Assembly (NCBI RefSeq): GCF_000003605.2
Contig: NW_003112978.1
Span: forward strand, 52,770-83,318
DNA length: 30,549 nt
Reading direction: 5' to 3'
Source: Saccoglossus kowalevskii
Lineage: Eukaryota > Hemichordata > Enteropneusta > Harrimaniidae
In this document: positions 21,360-30,549 of the stretch, one piece after another
Position numbering within the stretch: the first letter of the stretch is position 1
Layout of the letters: each line of letters opens with the position of its first letter
Translations under genes and position numbers: made by a program
Notes under the pieces: generated by a model
Databases searched by the model: none
The model's input: the letters and a program-made list of their open reading frames with translations, nothing else
What the model was told of the DNA's origin: nothing

Positions 21360-23419
21360 AAGACGACTAAACATCAATGTATCACAAATGTGTTATTTAC
21401 AGATCAAATTAACTAAATAGAATATTAAATTGTCCTCATTTACATAGTTATTTTTAGTAACAAATATAAATGGTCAGTCACGTGGTTTATAAATCCAACA
21501 CGTGGTACAGAATCTTCTGCGTGTCTCAGATTCACAGATCGATTACAAAACGGTAGCTAGTTATGCTACAACAAATATTTTAATAATCAGTTGTTTAAGT
21601 TATATATTGCAATAAAAATGTGAATAAAATGGGTATATTCCGATGTTTGCGAAATGAACATAAAAATACTACTGATCACGAAAACACGTATGTAACATAC
21701 ATACATTGCTAGGTACAGTTCTTCTTTGAGGCATAAATTCTTATAAGACGCCAGGCCTACGTCTAGGAGATTCTGCAAAAGCGATCTGAAGTGTTTCGGT
21801 TGTGAACATCGAGACATTATTTACGTGACCTCCCTGACATTAGTGTTTTTGTGTGATTTAATTTTTTATTAAGGAACAGTTCGAAAAAAAGTTTCCTGAT
21901 TATGCCGGTGTGTTATGTTGAGTAATGGTCATTATGTATCGAGGAATCACTCAACACACTAGCCAAAAGGTGTATTTCTACGTTTGCGACAAATGTCATA
22001 CCAGGTCTCTGGGTAGGGGGTAACTATACGTCCTTTGGTTTAGAAGCTACATTTTTTGCAACCCTTCGATGATTAATATCGTCCTCAAAATGTATAAATA
22101 TGTTTTTTAAAAACGGTATCCCTTTGTTTTGATTCTAATTCTTAAAGCTGTGTTATCAGATATATTTTGTTTCCAGCATTTGACGTAGTACATACCAAAT
22201 GCAACAATTGTGCTATTCCCAAGATATCTAAATTAGAATTTGTTAGCAAACAGACAGACATTACCGAGTATTTATAGAGATTCGATTGTAGTCGAATTGT
22301 CAATTGTCATCTTAAGTTGTAGACAAGTCCATGTAATCGCATGACGTCTTTTCAATTCGACATACTTAATTAATCAACTTGAAAATTAGATGAAAAGCAA
22401 GTCAGGGAAGTATTTTATGAAAACCCACTTCACAAGTTGTCCTTTCCCTTACTTTCTAAATTTATGCATGTTATGTGTGGCTTAATTTAAATATAGATTA
22501 TAATAAAAAGATTTTAATATAAAATATTATAAAAAAATTAAAATGTAATACAAATATTTAGATATATTTGGGTTTAGAATTTAAATGTGACAGCGCCCTC
22601 CCATGTGTCTGGTTAAATGTGGTTTGGACCATTGGTGGCGCTTTTACATCCAGAGTGCTTTGCGTACAGAACGCCATGGATTTTCTCTCACGTTTATTTT
22701 GATGTCGACGTGTAAGGTTTCTTTTCTGTTGTTTTATGTCTTCTTTGTGAATTTGAGTGGACGATAGTTGCCCTTATTCAAAGTTTTTCCTTTGGTGTCA
22801 AGTCTTCGGTTTCAAGTGGTCCGCGTAATTCGGTAGTGCCGACCGAGTTTCCTATACGTATATGTACGTACGCAATATCAAGACAAAAGAAAGTCCCTCG
22901 GACCATACTGGAATATACTTGACATGTATTTGATAATTAAGTAGACCCTATTATTTTTCTGCGTTTAAAGCATATCCTTGTAGTGTAAATTTATTTATAT
23001 ATTTGAGTAATGTAAATTTATTCATATGTATATGGCCATATTTTTGGTTTATTTACAGTAAATAAATATATATTTTCCGATACAATTGTATCATTATTTT
23101 GGAAATGGTTTATCCAGGGAAACATAGAGGAATTTGTCGAACCTTGGTTTTTAGTTGAAATCGTGACAAATCGTTATATTTGAGACTTCTTAACATCCGT
23201 TGCCACTGCATCCAAGCGAACATGGAAAATTTCGTAATTCCTAGACTAGTTGTTTTTCAAAGCAGGATTCGAAACCGCGTTGCATGTCGGGATTTTAGGT
23301 ATTTCAGATAACAAATAAATCAGTCAGGTTTCGATACACGTAATTCGCGAACGCCGCAAATGCTGATTCCAATTCATGGCTCATTTTTATACATATGCTA
23401 AAGAGTTAATTTAAATAAG
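21360..23419. other. Intergenic or former intronic DNA
   Basis: Strongly AT-rich around 22480-22580 and 22980-23100. A possible acceptor TTGTTTCCAG at about 22178 opens a short frame with a CNNC motif that ends at a stop near 22275. It could be a further relic exon, but the CLCA resemblance is too weak to call. Confidence 0.4.
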
Positions 23420-23424
23420 TTTAA

Positions 23425-23816
23425 CCAGAGGTACATTACTTGGGGTTTGCAACGCACATAGTACTGTACGGTGACATCATGTCAAGATCCCATTCAAGTC
23501 TCATCTCGTAGATAGCGAGACTGATTCTACTACCTTCTGACATGACATAGACGGTTTGTAATAAAACAATAAAACATGTATTACCACATTTATAGTGAAA
23601 AAATGTAATACATCGAAAATGTACAGAAAATATAGTTATCGTAATCCGTCTTTTCGTGAGCTATTTTGATCCACCTGGAAATCCCAGTATCCTAGTTACC
23701 TCGGGCATGCGCATTCACATTTTTCTGAGTTTTCTGAGTTTATGCGAGAGCGAGATTGTAACGGGATCTTGGTATCATGTCACCGTAGTTGCAAACCCCA
23801 AGTAATGTACCTCTGG
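23425..23816. mobile_element. MITE-like element with terminal inverted repeats and TTTAA target duplication
   Basis: The left end CCAGAGGTACATTACTTGGG continues GTTTGCAAC (from 23425) and is mirrored exactly by the right end (to 23816). Homology continues inward through CGGTGACAT and AAGATCCC, so each arm is about 65-85 bases. TTTAA stands directly outside both ends (23420-23424 and 23817-23821). The element is 392 bases with no coding frame. A TTAA reading of the duplication would suggest a piggyBac- or Kolobok-type mobiliser; a 5-base duplication would suggest another superfamily. Confidence 0.88.
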
Positions 23817-23821
23817 TTTAA

Positions 23822-24660
23822 CATATATTACAGCTTTAATCTTGAGGTTCGAGGTTGGGCTCCCTAAACAACCCAAGAACAGCATGAATAAACCAGAGTT
23901 TTGTGATGTATCAATACATAAAATCCATGCATACCCAAAACATCATATTTCAGAATCTCGACGAGTTCATAACTGACGAACTACGCAACGTCTTGGACAT
24001 ATTGAATTGCATGTAATATTCTTTTTTCTCAACTCCACCCAGCCCACAAAACTGACGGAGGAGTGGGTTGGGGTGGATTAGGGTTGGGAAAATGGAATTG
24101 GGGGAAATAAGGAGGAGTCGTTGATATGGGTCATATGTACAGTGACGAGCGTCTTTGGATGCCTATAGCTGGACACCAAATATTTATAACAATCGGAAAA
24201 TGAGAGGGGTGATATTGATTCCATGGTAAACCTTTTCGGAATATAATCGACCATTACCTGTCTCAAGGTAAACTACCCTAATATTTCATTAAAAATCGTC
24301 TATAACTTATCTTGCAATCTAGAATACATGTTTAAAATGACCTTTACACCTTTACTAAATAATTATTAACAATTCAAAAACATTTTTCATTTAAAAGAAG
24401 ATATAGAAACGTATATATACTGCCATTTAGATTCTACAAGAAATAACAAAATTGACTGATAATATTACTTAAGGAAGAGATGTAGTTTACCTGACAGGTA
24501 TTTTAATTAGTTAATTAGGAAACCAAGATTACCTCCCTTGTCCACAAAACTATATATTTTTGGAAAGCTTATTGCATGAATTTTAAAATTTTGTTAGTAT
24601 TTTTTATGGTCACTCTAGTTTGAAATATGCACAAAAATGTGCTTTTTTGGGTTAAAAGTG
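23822..24660. other. Intergenic, no gene seen
   Basis: It contains a G/A-rich stretch at 24050-24120. I found no recognisable gene or RNA. Confidence 0.5.
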
Positions 24661-24979
24661 ATTTTAAAAAAATAGCTCCTAAACCATGCTTCGGTTTCTT
24701 GTCAAAATTGGTTTATGGGTACATCTGTTTACTATGACGAAAGCGCTGTCTTGAAAACTGTCTACCAGTTGTCAATTTCGCAGGGCAGCGGCCCAAATTT
24801 TACTACTACAAGTTTATGCATAAATTAACACCCAGGCCAGTTGTCTGTACAATTGTTGTAACACTGTTCAACCAAAAACAATGCCCCGACGGCGTTTTGA
24901 AGATAAACACATTGTCAATCATTTGTGAAAATTTCAAAACAAAAGGTCAAAGCGTCTAGGAGCTGTTTTTTTAAAGTTC
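24661..24979. repeat. Imperfect inverted repeat, about 320 bases
   Basis: ATTTTAAAAAAATAGCTCCT at 24661 is answered by AGGAGCTGTTTTTTTAAAG ending near 24977. Arms of about 50 bases are alignable inward with mismatches. There is no clear target duplication, so it may be an old foldback or MITE relic. Confidence 0.55.
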
Positions 24980-25539
24980 TGGGATGTGGACTAAAAAGAA
25001 GGTGAGATAATTGCTAAATTGCATAAAAATTCACTCAGTAAGAAGATTGCTAATGCTCATAGGTAAAATGGCTGTAACAGTCCCAAATTTAAATGTATTG
25101 TCGTTTTGTTAAAAGTTAAATATAGTGCATATTATGGAGATTCCGTCATTTCTTTTTTCACCATGTTTCTTTTATATTATTTATGTACAGCCTTGCTAAA
25201 TCTTTCTAAGAATTCAAAAGAGAGAATGTTTGCACCTGTTATCTATATTTTAAAATCGTTTTTTGAGTATGTTCCACTATTCACAATTCTACAACATTTT
25301 AACAATCTATAGCCAAGACTGTTTGGATAATAGAAAGCAAAAGAAAAAAGTGCCCACGAACCTGCATCTCTACCTTAAGGTGACTTCAACGCCAGAACAT
25401 CAGAGAAAGTAGTAAACTTAAAGGTACACTCACTTATCCCTGGACTTGATCACTGTCACATACCCAACATTCAAAGAAATTGGCAACAGCATAAATACAT
25501 AAATAGTCAATGGAAAACAAACAAATCTATAAACCTTTT

Positions 25540-26437
25540 CAACCAACAGAAGAAGGAACAAAAATAATATACAGGTTTATAGACAAGGAATATACCAACT
25601 GCACTGCACAAGAAACAGCTAGAAAATTCCAAGAAATGATTGAGAAAATTCTTAACGAAAGTAACACATGATGCAGTAATACACAATGCAACTGAATAAA
25701 AACGAACTTTATAATTGATTTAACAAAGGCAATTCAGAAAAAAAATAAATAAAACAATAAATTAGAATCCAATATCATACAAAGAAGAAACATCTAAAGC
25801 TATATATATATATATATATATAACAAAATTGTTACAAAAATTCTTGGCACCATTATCTAAATATAACCAAAAAAACTACAATATTGACATTGACAATATT
25901 AAAAAACAGAAATTCCATGACATATCGAAAGAGAAAGATATATGAATGTGACCAACAATAATAAAAACCCTAAATTACGCACATACAGACTTTTGAATGA
26001 TGTAATTAAACGTGCATCCTATTTAAACATTATACAAAATATTAAGATAATTAAACATTAGCCAAACTAAGACTAAGCTGCCATAGCCTAGAAATTGATG
26101 ACAAACACGTTCCACAAAACACCAGCTGATGAAAGAATTTGCAAAGTATGTAAAACAACAGAAAACGAAACAATTTCATAATACACTGTTAAATATATAC
26201 CAAGAAAAGACAGACACTTTGTGAACAATTCGTTCAAAGGATTTTAAACACGTCAGACCCATCTCTGCTTAGACATGTTATCAGGTACATAAACTCGCTT
26301 TCACCAAAAGACGAGCACTAACTTAACTACTCAGATTTTACACCATATCAACATGACAAAGATAATAGTTTTACAAACCAAAGAAGAATTGTAATTTGTA
26401 ATTTCTTTATGGCTATAATAAAGTTTGTTGTTATTTT
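25540..26437 (+). mobile_element. Decayed LINE: reverse-transcriptase C-terminal region and 3' end
   Basis: Translation near 25957-26040 gives NKNPKLRTYRLLNDVIKRAS and then SYLNIIQNIKIIKH. After frameshifts, LRLSCHSLEID and then TPADERICKVCKTTENET follow. This order (NPKLRTY, (L/F)RLSxHxLxIE, P--ERICK-C---ENE) is the well-known end of non-LTR reverse-transcriptase ORFs in marine animals. Several stops and frame changes make it a dead copy. It ends with AATAAAGTTTGTTGTTATT near 26437. The 5' border is uncertain. A (TA)n run at 25800-25822 lies inside it. Confidence 0.75.
25800..25822. repeat. TA microsatellite
   Basis: An uninterrupted (TA)n run. Confidence 0.95.
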
Positions 26438-27812
26438 TATATAACCGTATATGTTTAATAGGGTAAGCATAAAACTTTCATTTCTTCTATTATTTTAGCA
26501 TTTACCTGAACTCAGAAAAGATACATTACTACAGACGCCATGTTTAGCTGAGGCACATATGGTTTACTACATATGGTTTGTTTATAAATAAACATTTAGT
26601 GTTTATATAGTTTGTATGAATGCGCTGTCATGCGAAGACTCATTGACCAAAAACTACTTGGTGCGACTTATTTTATCAGTGATTTGGCTTAGTTTCCTAG
26701 GAGACATCTTTGTTCAAATCTATTTGCATTAAAATAGGTAGTGATAAACGTGCATCGCGGACTCATTGAATCGTGTCCATTGCTTAATGCTTAAGAACTG
26801 TCACTGATATATTACGGGTCTACTAAAACAGGTCACTTCAGATGCTATGTGCTAATTATAGGGAGTATTCACCTAATATATTCATGGGAGTTGGTAAGCT
26901 GAATGGTTAAGGTACTTTAATATTATCTTTTGTTTAGAATGTATTTTGCCCGCGAGTCTATTTCCAATAAATGTGTTATGTCAATACACATGGACTTTCG
27001 CAAATAATAACACTAAAAAGTAGAATGTTTGGTAACAATTCTATATACAACTATTTTGTATATACGACGGTGGATAGTTGGTGGTGTTATTTCAACACAT
27101 TCTTGGAGAATTGCCTGATTTATGGGACCATTCAGAGGGAATAATGTCCAAATGACTTCACCGGTTTTAAAGAACACTGACCCTCACTGAAATGCAGACA
27201 TAGTGACAATTGAACATTCCCTCAAGTAATGAGGTGTGGATGTCTGGGGGTATCGGTGTCATGAACCGTTCTTAAAATAAGACGCCAGTAAGAAGTTGGT
27301 GAGTTGTTAATGCTTTGTTTGTGTATTCCTCATTGTAATGAAATCAACATGTGAGCATATTTCTCACACCCACCAGGATATATAGAAGTGTTCAAAATAC
27401 GTTTTCAAATTGAACTGCGAGACGGTATTTGCAAAGTCGGTCACTTGGTCTGTCATACGGTAAGTGTAAAGATCATGTGTCGTGAAACATTCAAGTAGTA
27501 AGAAATAATAGATATGCAGAAGAATGATATGATTGAAATCGACCGGTGTTCAGTACAAATGATCTGTTCTAAGAAATACAAACTATGGGTTATATGGCCT
27601 CTTGCTGAAGATGTTCCACTCCCCAGCATTTGCATGGGTCATTGATTGTAAATGTTTTAAAGCTTCAACACCAAAAACGTTGGACTGGCTATTGATATAT
27701 TTGCATGTCGTATTTATAGCAGCGAAATGTGTACGCAAACTTTTCCGCTTGATGGATAACGCAAAAACTTCTCGCAAAAAGATCACGATGTTGTCTTCTA
27801 TGGAAGGCCGAG
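26438..27812. other. Intergenic, no gene seen
   Basis: AT-rich. The open stretch from 27602 (plus) runs into the inverted repeat that follows, which explains its length. No domain recognised. Confidence 0.45.
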
Positions 27813-28098
27813 TGTTGCAATATTCATTAAAAATAATATATATGTACGAGAATTTAAATTCATATTTATCAAATACATATTTATATTCATAAAACCTCCA
27901 TTTGTATTTATTTACAAATACAAATGGCGATGTTTTAGTAGGAATAGAGATGAAAATTTGACGAATACAAATGAAGATTTTACAAATACAAATGGAGGAC
28001 TTATGAACACAAATTGAGGTTTTACGAATATAAATATGTAATTTATGAATATGAATTTAAATTCTCGCATATAAATATTTGTAATGAATATTGCAACA
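27813..28098. repeat. Foldback element, about 286 bases
   Basis: The left arm starts TGTTGCAATATTCATTA at 27813; the right arm ends with its reverse complement at 28098. The arms extend about 95 bases, sharing CGAGAATTTAAATTCATATT and AAAACCTC(C/A)ATTTGT. The centre holds several degenerate units containing ACAAATACAAATGGAGG, and a smaller hairpin CATTTGTATTT/AAATACAAATG at about 27899-27926. Confidence 0.85.
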
Positions 28099-28649
28099 AC
28101 AAGTTTTTTCCTCTGCCTGGTGACCTCCATGTCCCACTCTCCATGTATGGTCACAATGAATTTAATGGGAGCACTTAAACAGATTATGGCACCGATATTT
28201 TCACATGTTTGTATTCGAAGATTGAAAAACTGGGGCATAATCTATAAAGTAATGTAGATATTAAAAGTTGAATGCAACTAAACAATTCCTGATCCACTTA
28301 AAATATTTTATGAGAAATGGAGTTGGCCACAGATATGTATTTCTACAAATAAATATACTTATGGTGTGTATACAATAGTATAGTATGTCTGTGCTGGTAT
28401 TAATTTCTAAATATTATATTATCCGTATCACATAAATACAATGGCTTAAAATATGTGAACGCCATATTTTATTAGTAATATTATGATTCGTTGCAAGGTA
28501 CAGCATTCTCGCTTGTATTGCAGCATACTCACTCAGCAGGAGTGACAGTAAACCTGGCTGACATCAAGTCGTAAAATACGCATGGTGTGTTTATATTTAA
28601 TTGATCGATTCATTTATTGGAAAACTGATTAATTGGTTGATTAATATAT
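28099..28649. other. Intergenic, no gene seen
   Basis: AT-rich, nothing recognised. Confidence 0.5.
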
Positions 28650-28650
28650 G

Positions 28651-28716
28651 CTCACTCACTCACTCACTCACTCACTCACTCACTCACTCACTCACTCACT
28701 CACTCACTCACTCACT
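28651..28716. repeat. CTCA tetranucleotide microsatellite, 16 uninterrupted units
   Basis: A perfect (CTCA)n run. Confidence 0.97.
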
Positions 28717-28831
28717 GGAATAATTATAATTATATTAATATAAACTGAGCCATACCTTCCCCGATACTAAGCCTAAGCTTCGCAAACCTGACTTAAATTC
28801 GATTAAATATTAATATAAATTATGAAACATT

Positions 28832-28857
28832 GTGGAGCCACCAATTTGGGGCTCCAC
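28832..28857. other. Small perfect hairpin
   Basis: GTGGAGCC, ten-base loop, GGCTCCAC; a further GGCTCCAC lies at about 28869. The role is unknown. Confidence 0.6.
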
Positions 28858-28928
28858 TTGTACAAAGGGCTCCACTTTGTTTGTGTATGTCTGGTCTACT
28901 GGTTCTACTTCTACGTCTACACCAACAC

Positions 28929-29125
28929 ACACTCACTCACTCACACACTCACTCACTCACTCACTCACTCACTCACTCACTCACTCACTCGCTCACTCGC
29001 TCACTCACTCGTTCACTCACTCGTTCATTCGTTCGTCCGTTCATTCGTTCATTTACTGGTTAATTGATTGATTTACTGATTGATTCATTGATTCACCCAA
29101 TCACTCACCTATTCAATCATTCTAT
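28929..29125. repeat. Second CTCA-type microsatellite grading into degenerate tetranucleotides
   Basis: A pure CACT run from about 28929 decays rightwards through CGCT, CGTT and CATT variants into GATT/ATTC quasi-repeats that continue to about 29125. The overlapping THSLTHS-like reading frames are products of the repeat, not genes. Confidence 0.9.
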
Positions 29126-29128
29126 CAG
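29126..29128 (+). other. Possible splice acceptor in the 5' UTR
   Basis: TTCAATCATTCTATCAG ends 19 bases before the ATG at 29148. If used, the coding exon is exon 2, with a non-coding first exon upstream, and the microsatellite lies in the intron. Confidence 0.35.
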
Positions 29129-29147
29129 GTTTACTCTGCTGCGGAAA

Positions 29148-30114
29148 ATGGCTACACGCATCTCCGTGAGCCCTATTTGTAACATTTTACAGGAGTTGGA
29201 AAAGACATGGGCAGTTATCACTGAGACCCACGCCCTAGAGAATCTGGATAGAGCGTTCAGTTTGTGGACAGAAGAGCAACCCCGCAAATTTGAACATATA
29301 AGCGACGTTCATGAATGCAAAGAAGCTATTCTTAGTGGAACTCATAGCCGGTATACTGAGTATGTTGACAATGTGATAACTGCATGGAATTTACTGTCGA
29401 GGCTCTCATGCGAAACATTTGCAGGTACAGACTTTTATGAAGGGGCTAAATCATTGGTAGGGGAAGAAATTGAATTGTTACATAAGATCGTCAATAATCA
29501 TGAAACAGATGAACACAGAGGCAATTCAAAAGAAGAAATCCTGCTCAGAAATAAATCTGGTGGACGTTTAGATGAATTTTACTGTAGCGCCCTTTTGACC
29601 ACTTTGGCTCGAGGTATTGAATATGCACGGACAATACTAAGATATCACTCACCCTCTACTAGACAGCGAAGGTCAGGAATACTTATGACACCATTTAGTG
29701 ACCCCACAGATGGTGCACGAACACATCCGGGCTCATCCCGGATTCCAACATTATTGACAGCAGTACAACGAAATGAGGGGGTTAAGAATCAACGATCTAA
29801 GCCGAGAAGAAAACTCTCTAATACAACAAGACCAAAAATATGCAAGTCGTCAACGCCAGTTGCTGGTTACGGTACAGTTGTAAGTCGGCCAAACGCCAAA
29901 TCAATTTTCCGTCCATCGTGCTCAGATGATTCATCCGAAGATCAAGGATTAGTGTTGCCAAACCCCACACGCAAAACAAATGAACTCCGCTTTAGGACAT
30001 ACTCAGATTCTTCTGAGGAAACATCGAGACAACACGCTGGGCCATATCCTAGTCCGCCCGCTGTCAACGTGGCATTCACTGTTCACACAGACTCTGATAG
30101 TGCGGATCAAAGAG
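29148..30114 (+). CDS. First coding exon of an unrecognised protein (helical N-terminus, Ser/Arg-rich tail)
   Basis: An open frame of 322 codons plus one base ends at a consensus donor AGAG|GTAAGA. The start is chosen at ATG 29148 (context GGAAAATGG); an earlier in-frame ATG at 29064 lies in microsatellite-derived sequence and would add only repeat-encoded residues. Residues 1-165 are predominantly helical by composition (for example ENLDRAFSLWTEE, TAWNLLSRL, LLTTLARGIEYARTIL). Residues 170-322 are Ser/Thr/Pro/Arg-rich and probably disordered, with acidic serine clusters (SDDSSED, SDSSEE, DSDSAD) that look like CK2 sites. I do not recognise the family. The helical part loosely recalls a TRFH domain of telomere proteins, which is a guess. 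The remaining exons lie to the right. Confidence 0.8.
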
Positions 30115-30153
30115 GTAAGAATTCTTTACTATCTTCTACGTCTTATTTCCCAT

Positions 30154-30549
30154 CACAAGGAATTATTGCCATCCCTGAGACATGTAACTCACATAACATT
30201 ATTACCATATGGTTTCACAAGGAATTATTGCCGTCCTTGAGGCATTTAACTCACATTACATTATTACCAAAAGGGTTCCACAAAGAATTATTGCCATCCC
30301 CGAGGCATGTAACTCACATGACATTATTAACAAAGTGTTTCACAAGGTATTATTGTCATCCCTGAGGCATGTAACTCATATAACATTATTACCAAAGTTG
30401 TTTTAAAAAGTAGTATTGCCATCCTTGAGGCATGTAACTCGCATGGAATTATTAGTGAAGGTTTTCGCAAGGAATTATTGCCATTCCTGGGGCATATATC
30501 TCACATGACATTATTACCAAAGGGTTCCACAAGGAATTATGCCATCCCT
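30154..30549. repeat. 62-bp minisatellite in the first visible intron, continuing past the window
   Basis: Units of 62-63 bases start at 30154, 30216, 30279, 30341, 30404 and 30466, with a partial seventh at 30528. The consensus contains CACAAGGAATTATTGCCATC, GAGGCATGTAACTCACAT and ACATTATTACCAAAG. It begins 39 bases after the splice donor. Open frames through it (HKELLPSLRHVTH-like) are repeat artefacts. Confidence 0.95.

Noticed and set aside
23240-23300. tRNA-like T-arm GGATTCGAAACC
   Set aside because: No matching A box, anticodon arm or acceptor stem could be found around it.
27602-28238. Two open frames around 27602-27892 (plus) and 27912-28238 (minus)
   Set aside because: Both overlap the foldback element and its AT-rich arms; the FVFVK repeats reflect the DNA repeat.
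28822-29071. Three overlapping reading frames rich in THSLTHS
   Set aside because: All come from the tetranucleotide microsatellite, which has no stop codon in any plus frame.
29980-30406. Open frames with HKELLPSLRHVTH-like repeats
   Set aside because: They are translations of the 62-bp minisatellite beyond the splice donor.

Overview
This window is nuclear DNA from a metazoan, most likely a marine invertebrate (deuterostome or lophotrochozoan). The sequence does not settle the phylum. The reasons are split genes with GT-AG introns of about 0.2-2 kb, a calcium-activated chloride channel regulator (CLCA) gene, degenerate LINE retrotransposons, a MITE-like element, many mini- and microsatellites, and AT-rich composition with CpG retained in patches.

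Layout, left to right. (1) 1-6405, minus strand: the 5' half of a CLCA-like gene. Six exons join in frame into 339 residues (signal peptide, CLCA N-terminal domain with an HEWGH zinc-protease motif, cysteine-rich region, start of a von Willebrand A domain with an intact DxSxS MIDAS). The gene runs off the left edge. Its last visible intron carries two tandem arrays (41 bp and 37 bp), and intron 5 appears to use a GC-AG splice pair. A TATA box lies just upstream of the start codon. (2) 6406-16800: no convincing gene. Much of it is a mosaic of diverged, tandemly duplicated non-coding blocks (clearest at 8.0-11.8 kb, with outlying copies near 7.4 and 13 kb) that carry repeated RFX X-box-like motifs. 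(3) 16.8-20.4 kb: a 42-bp repeat with three perfect CRE palindromes, a repeated hairpin, a 5'-truncated LINE tail, and a coding-like but interrupted tract. (4) 20.9-21.4 kb, plus strand: two exon-like segments matching the C-terminal part of a CLCA protein. One is frameshifted, so this is probably a relic of a second CLCA copy in opposite orientation. (5) 21.4-28.6 kb: AT-rich intergenic DNA with a 392-bp inverted-repeat element flanked by TTTAA, a decayed LINE C-terminus, and a foldback element. (6) 28.6 kb to the right edge, plus strand: two CACT-type microsatellites, then the first coding exon (322 codons) of an unrecognised protein. That exon ends at a clean GTAAGA donor, and the following intron begins with a 62-bp minisatellite.

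The two credible genes are transcribed away from each other across about 22.7 kb. I see no operon or functional pathway linking them. The most useful leads are the head-to-head second CLCA relic, the GC-AG intron beside a long pyrimidine tract, the possible TRFH-like fold of the right-hand protein, and several unannotated repeat families.
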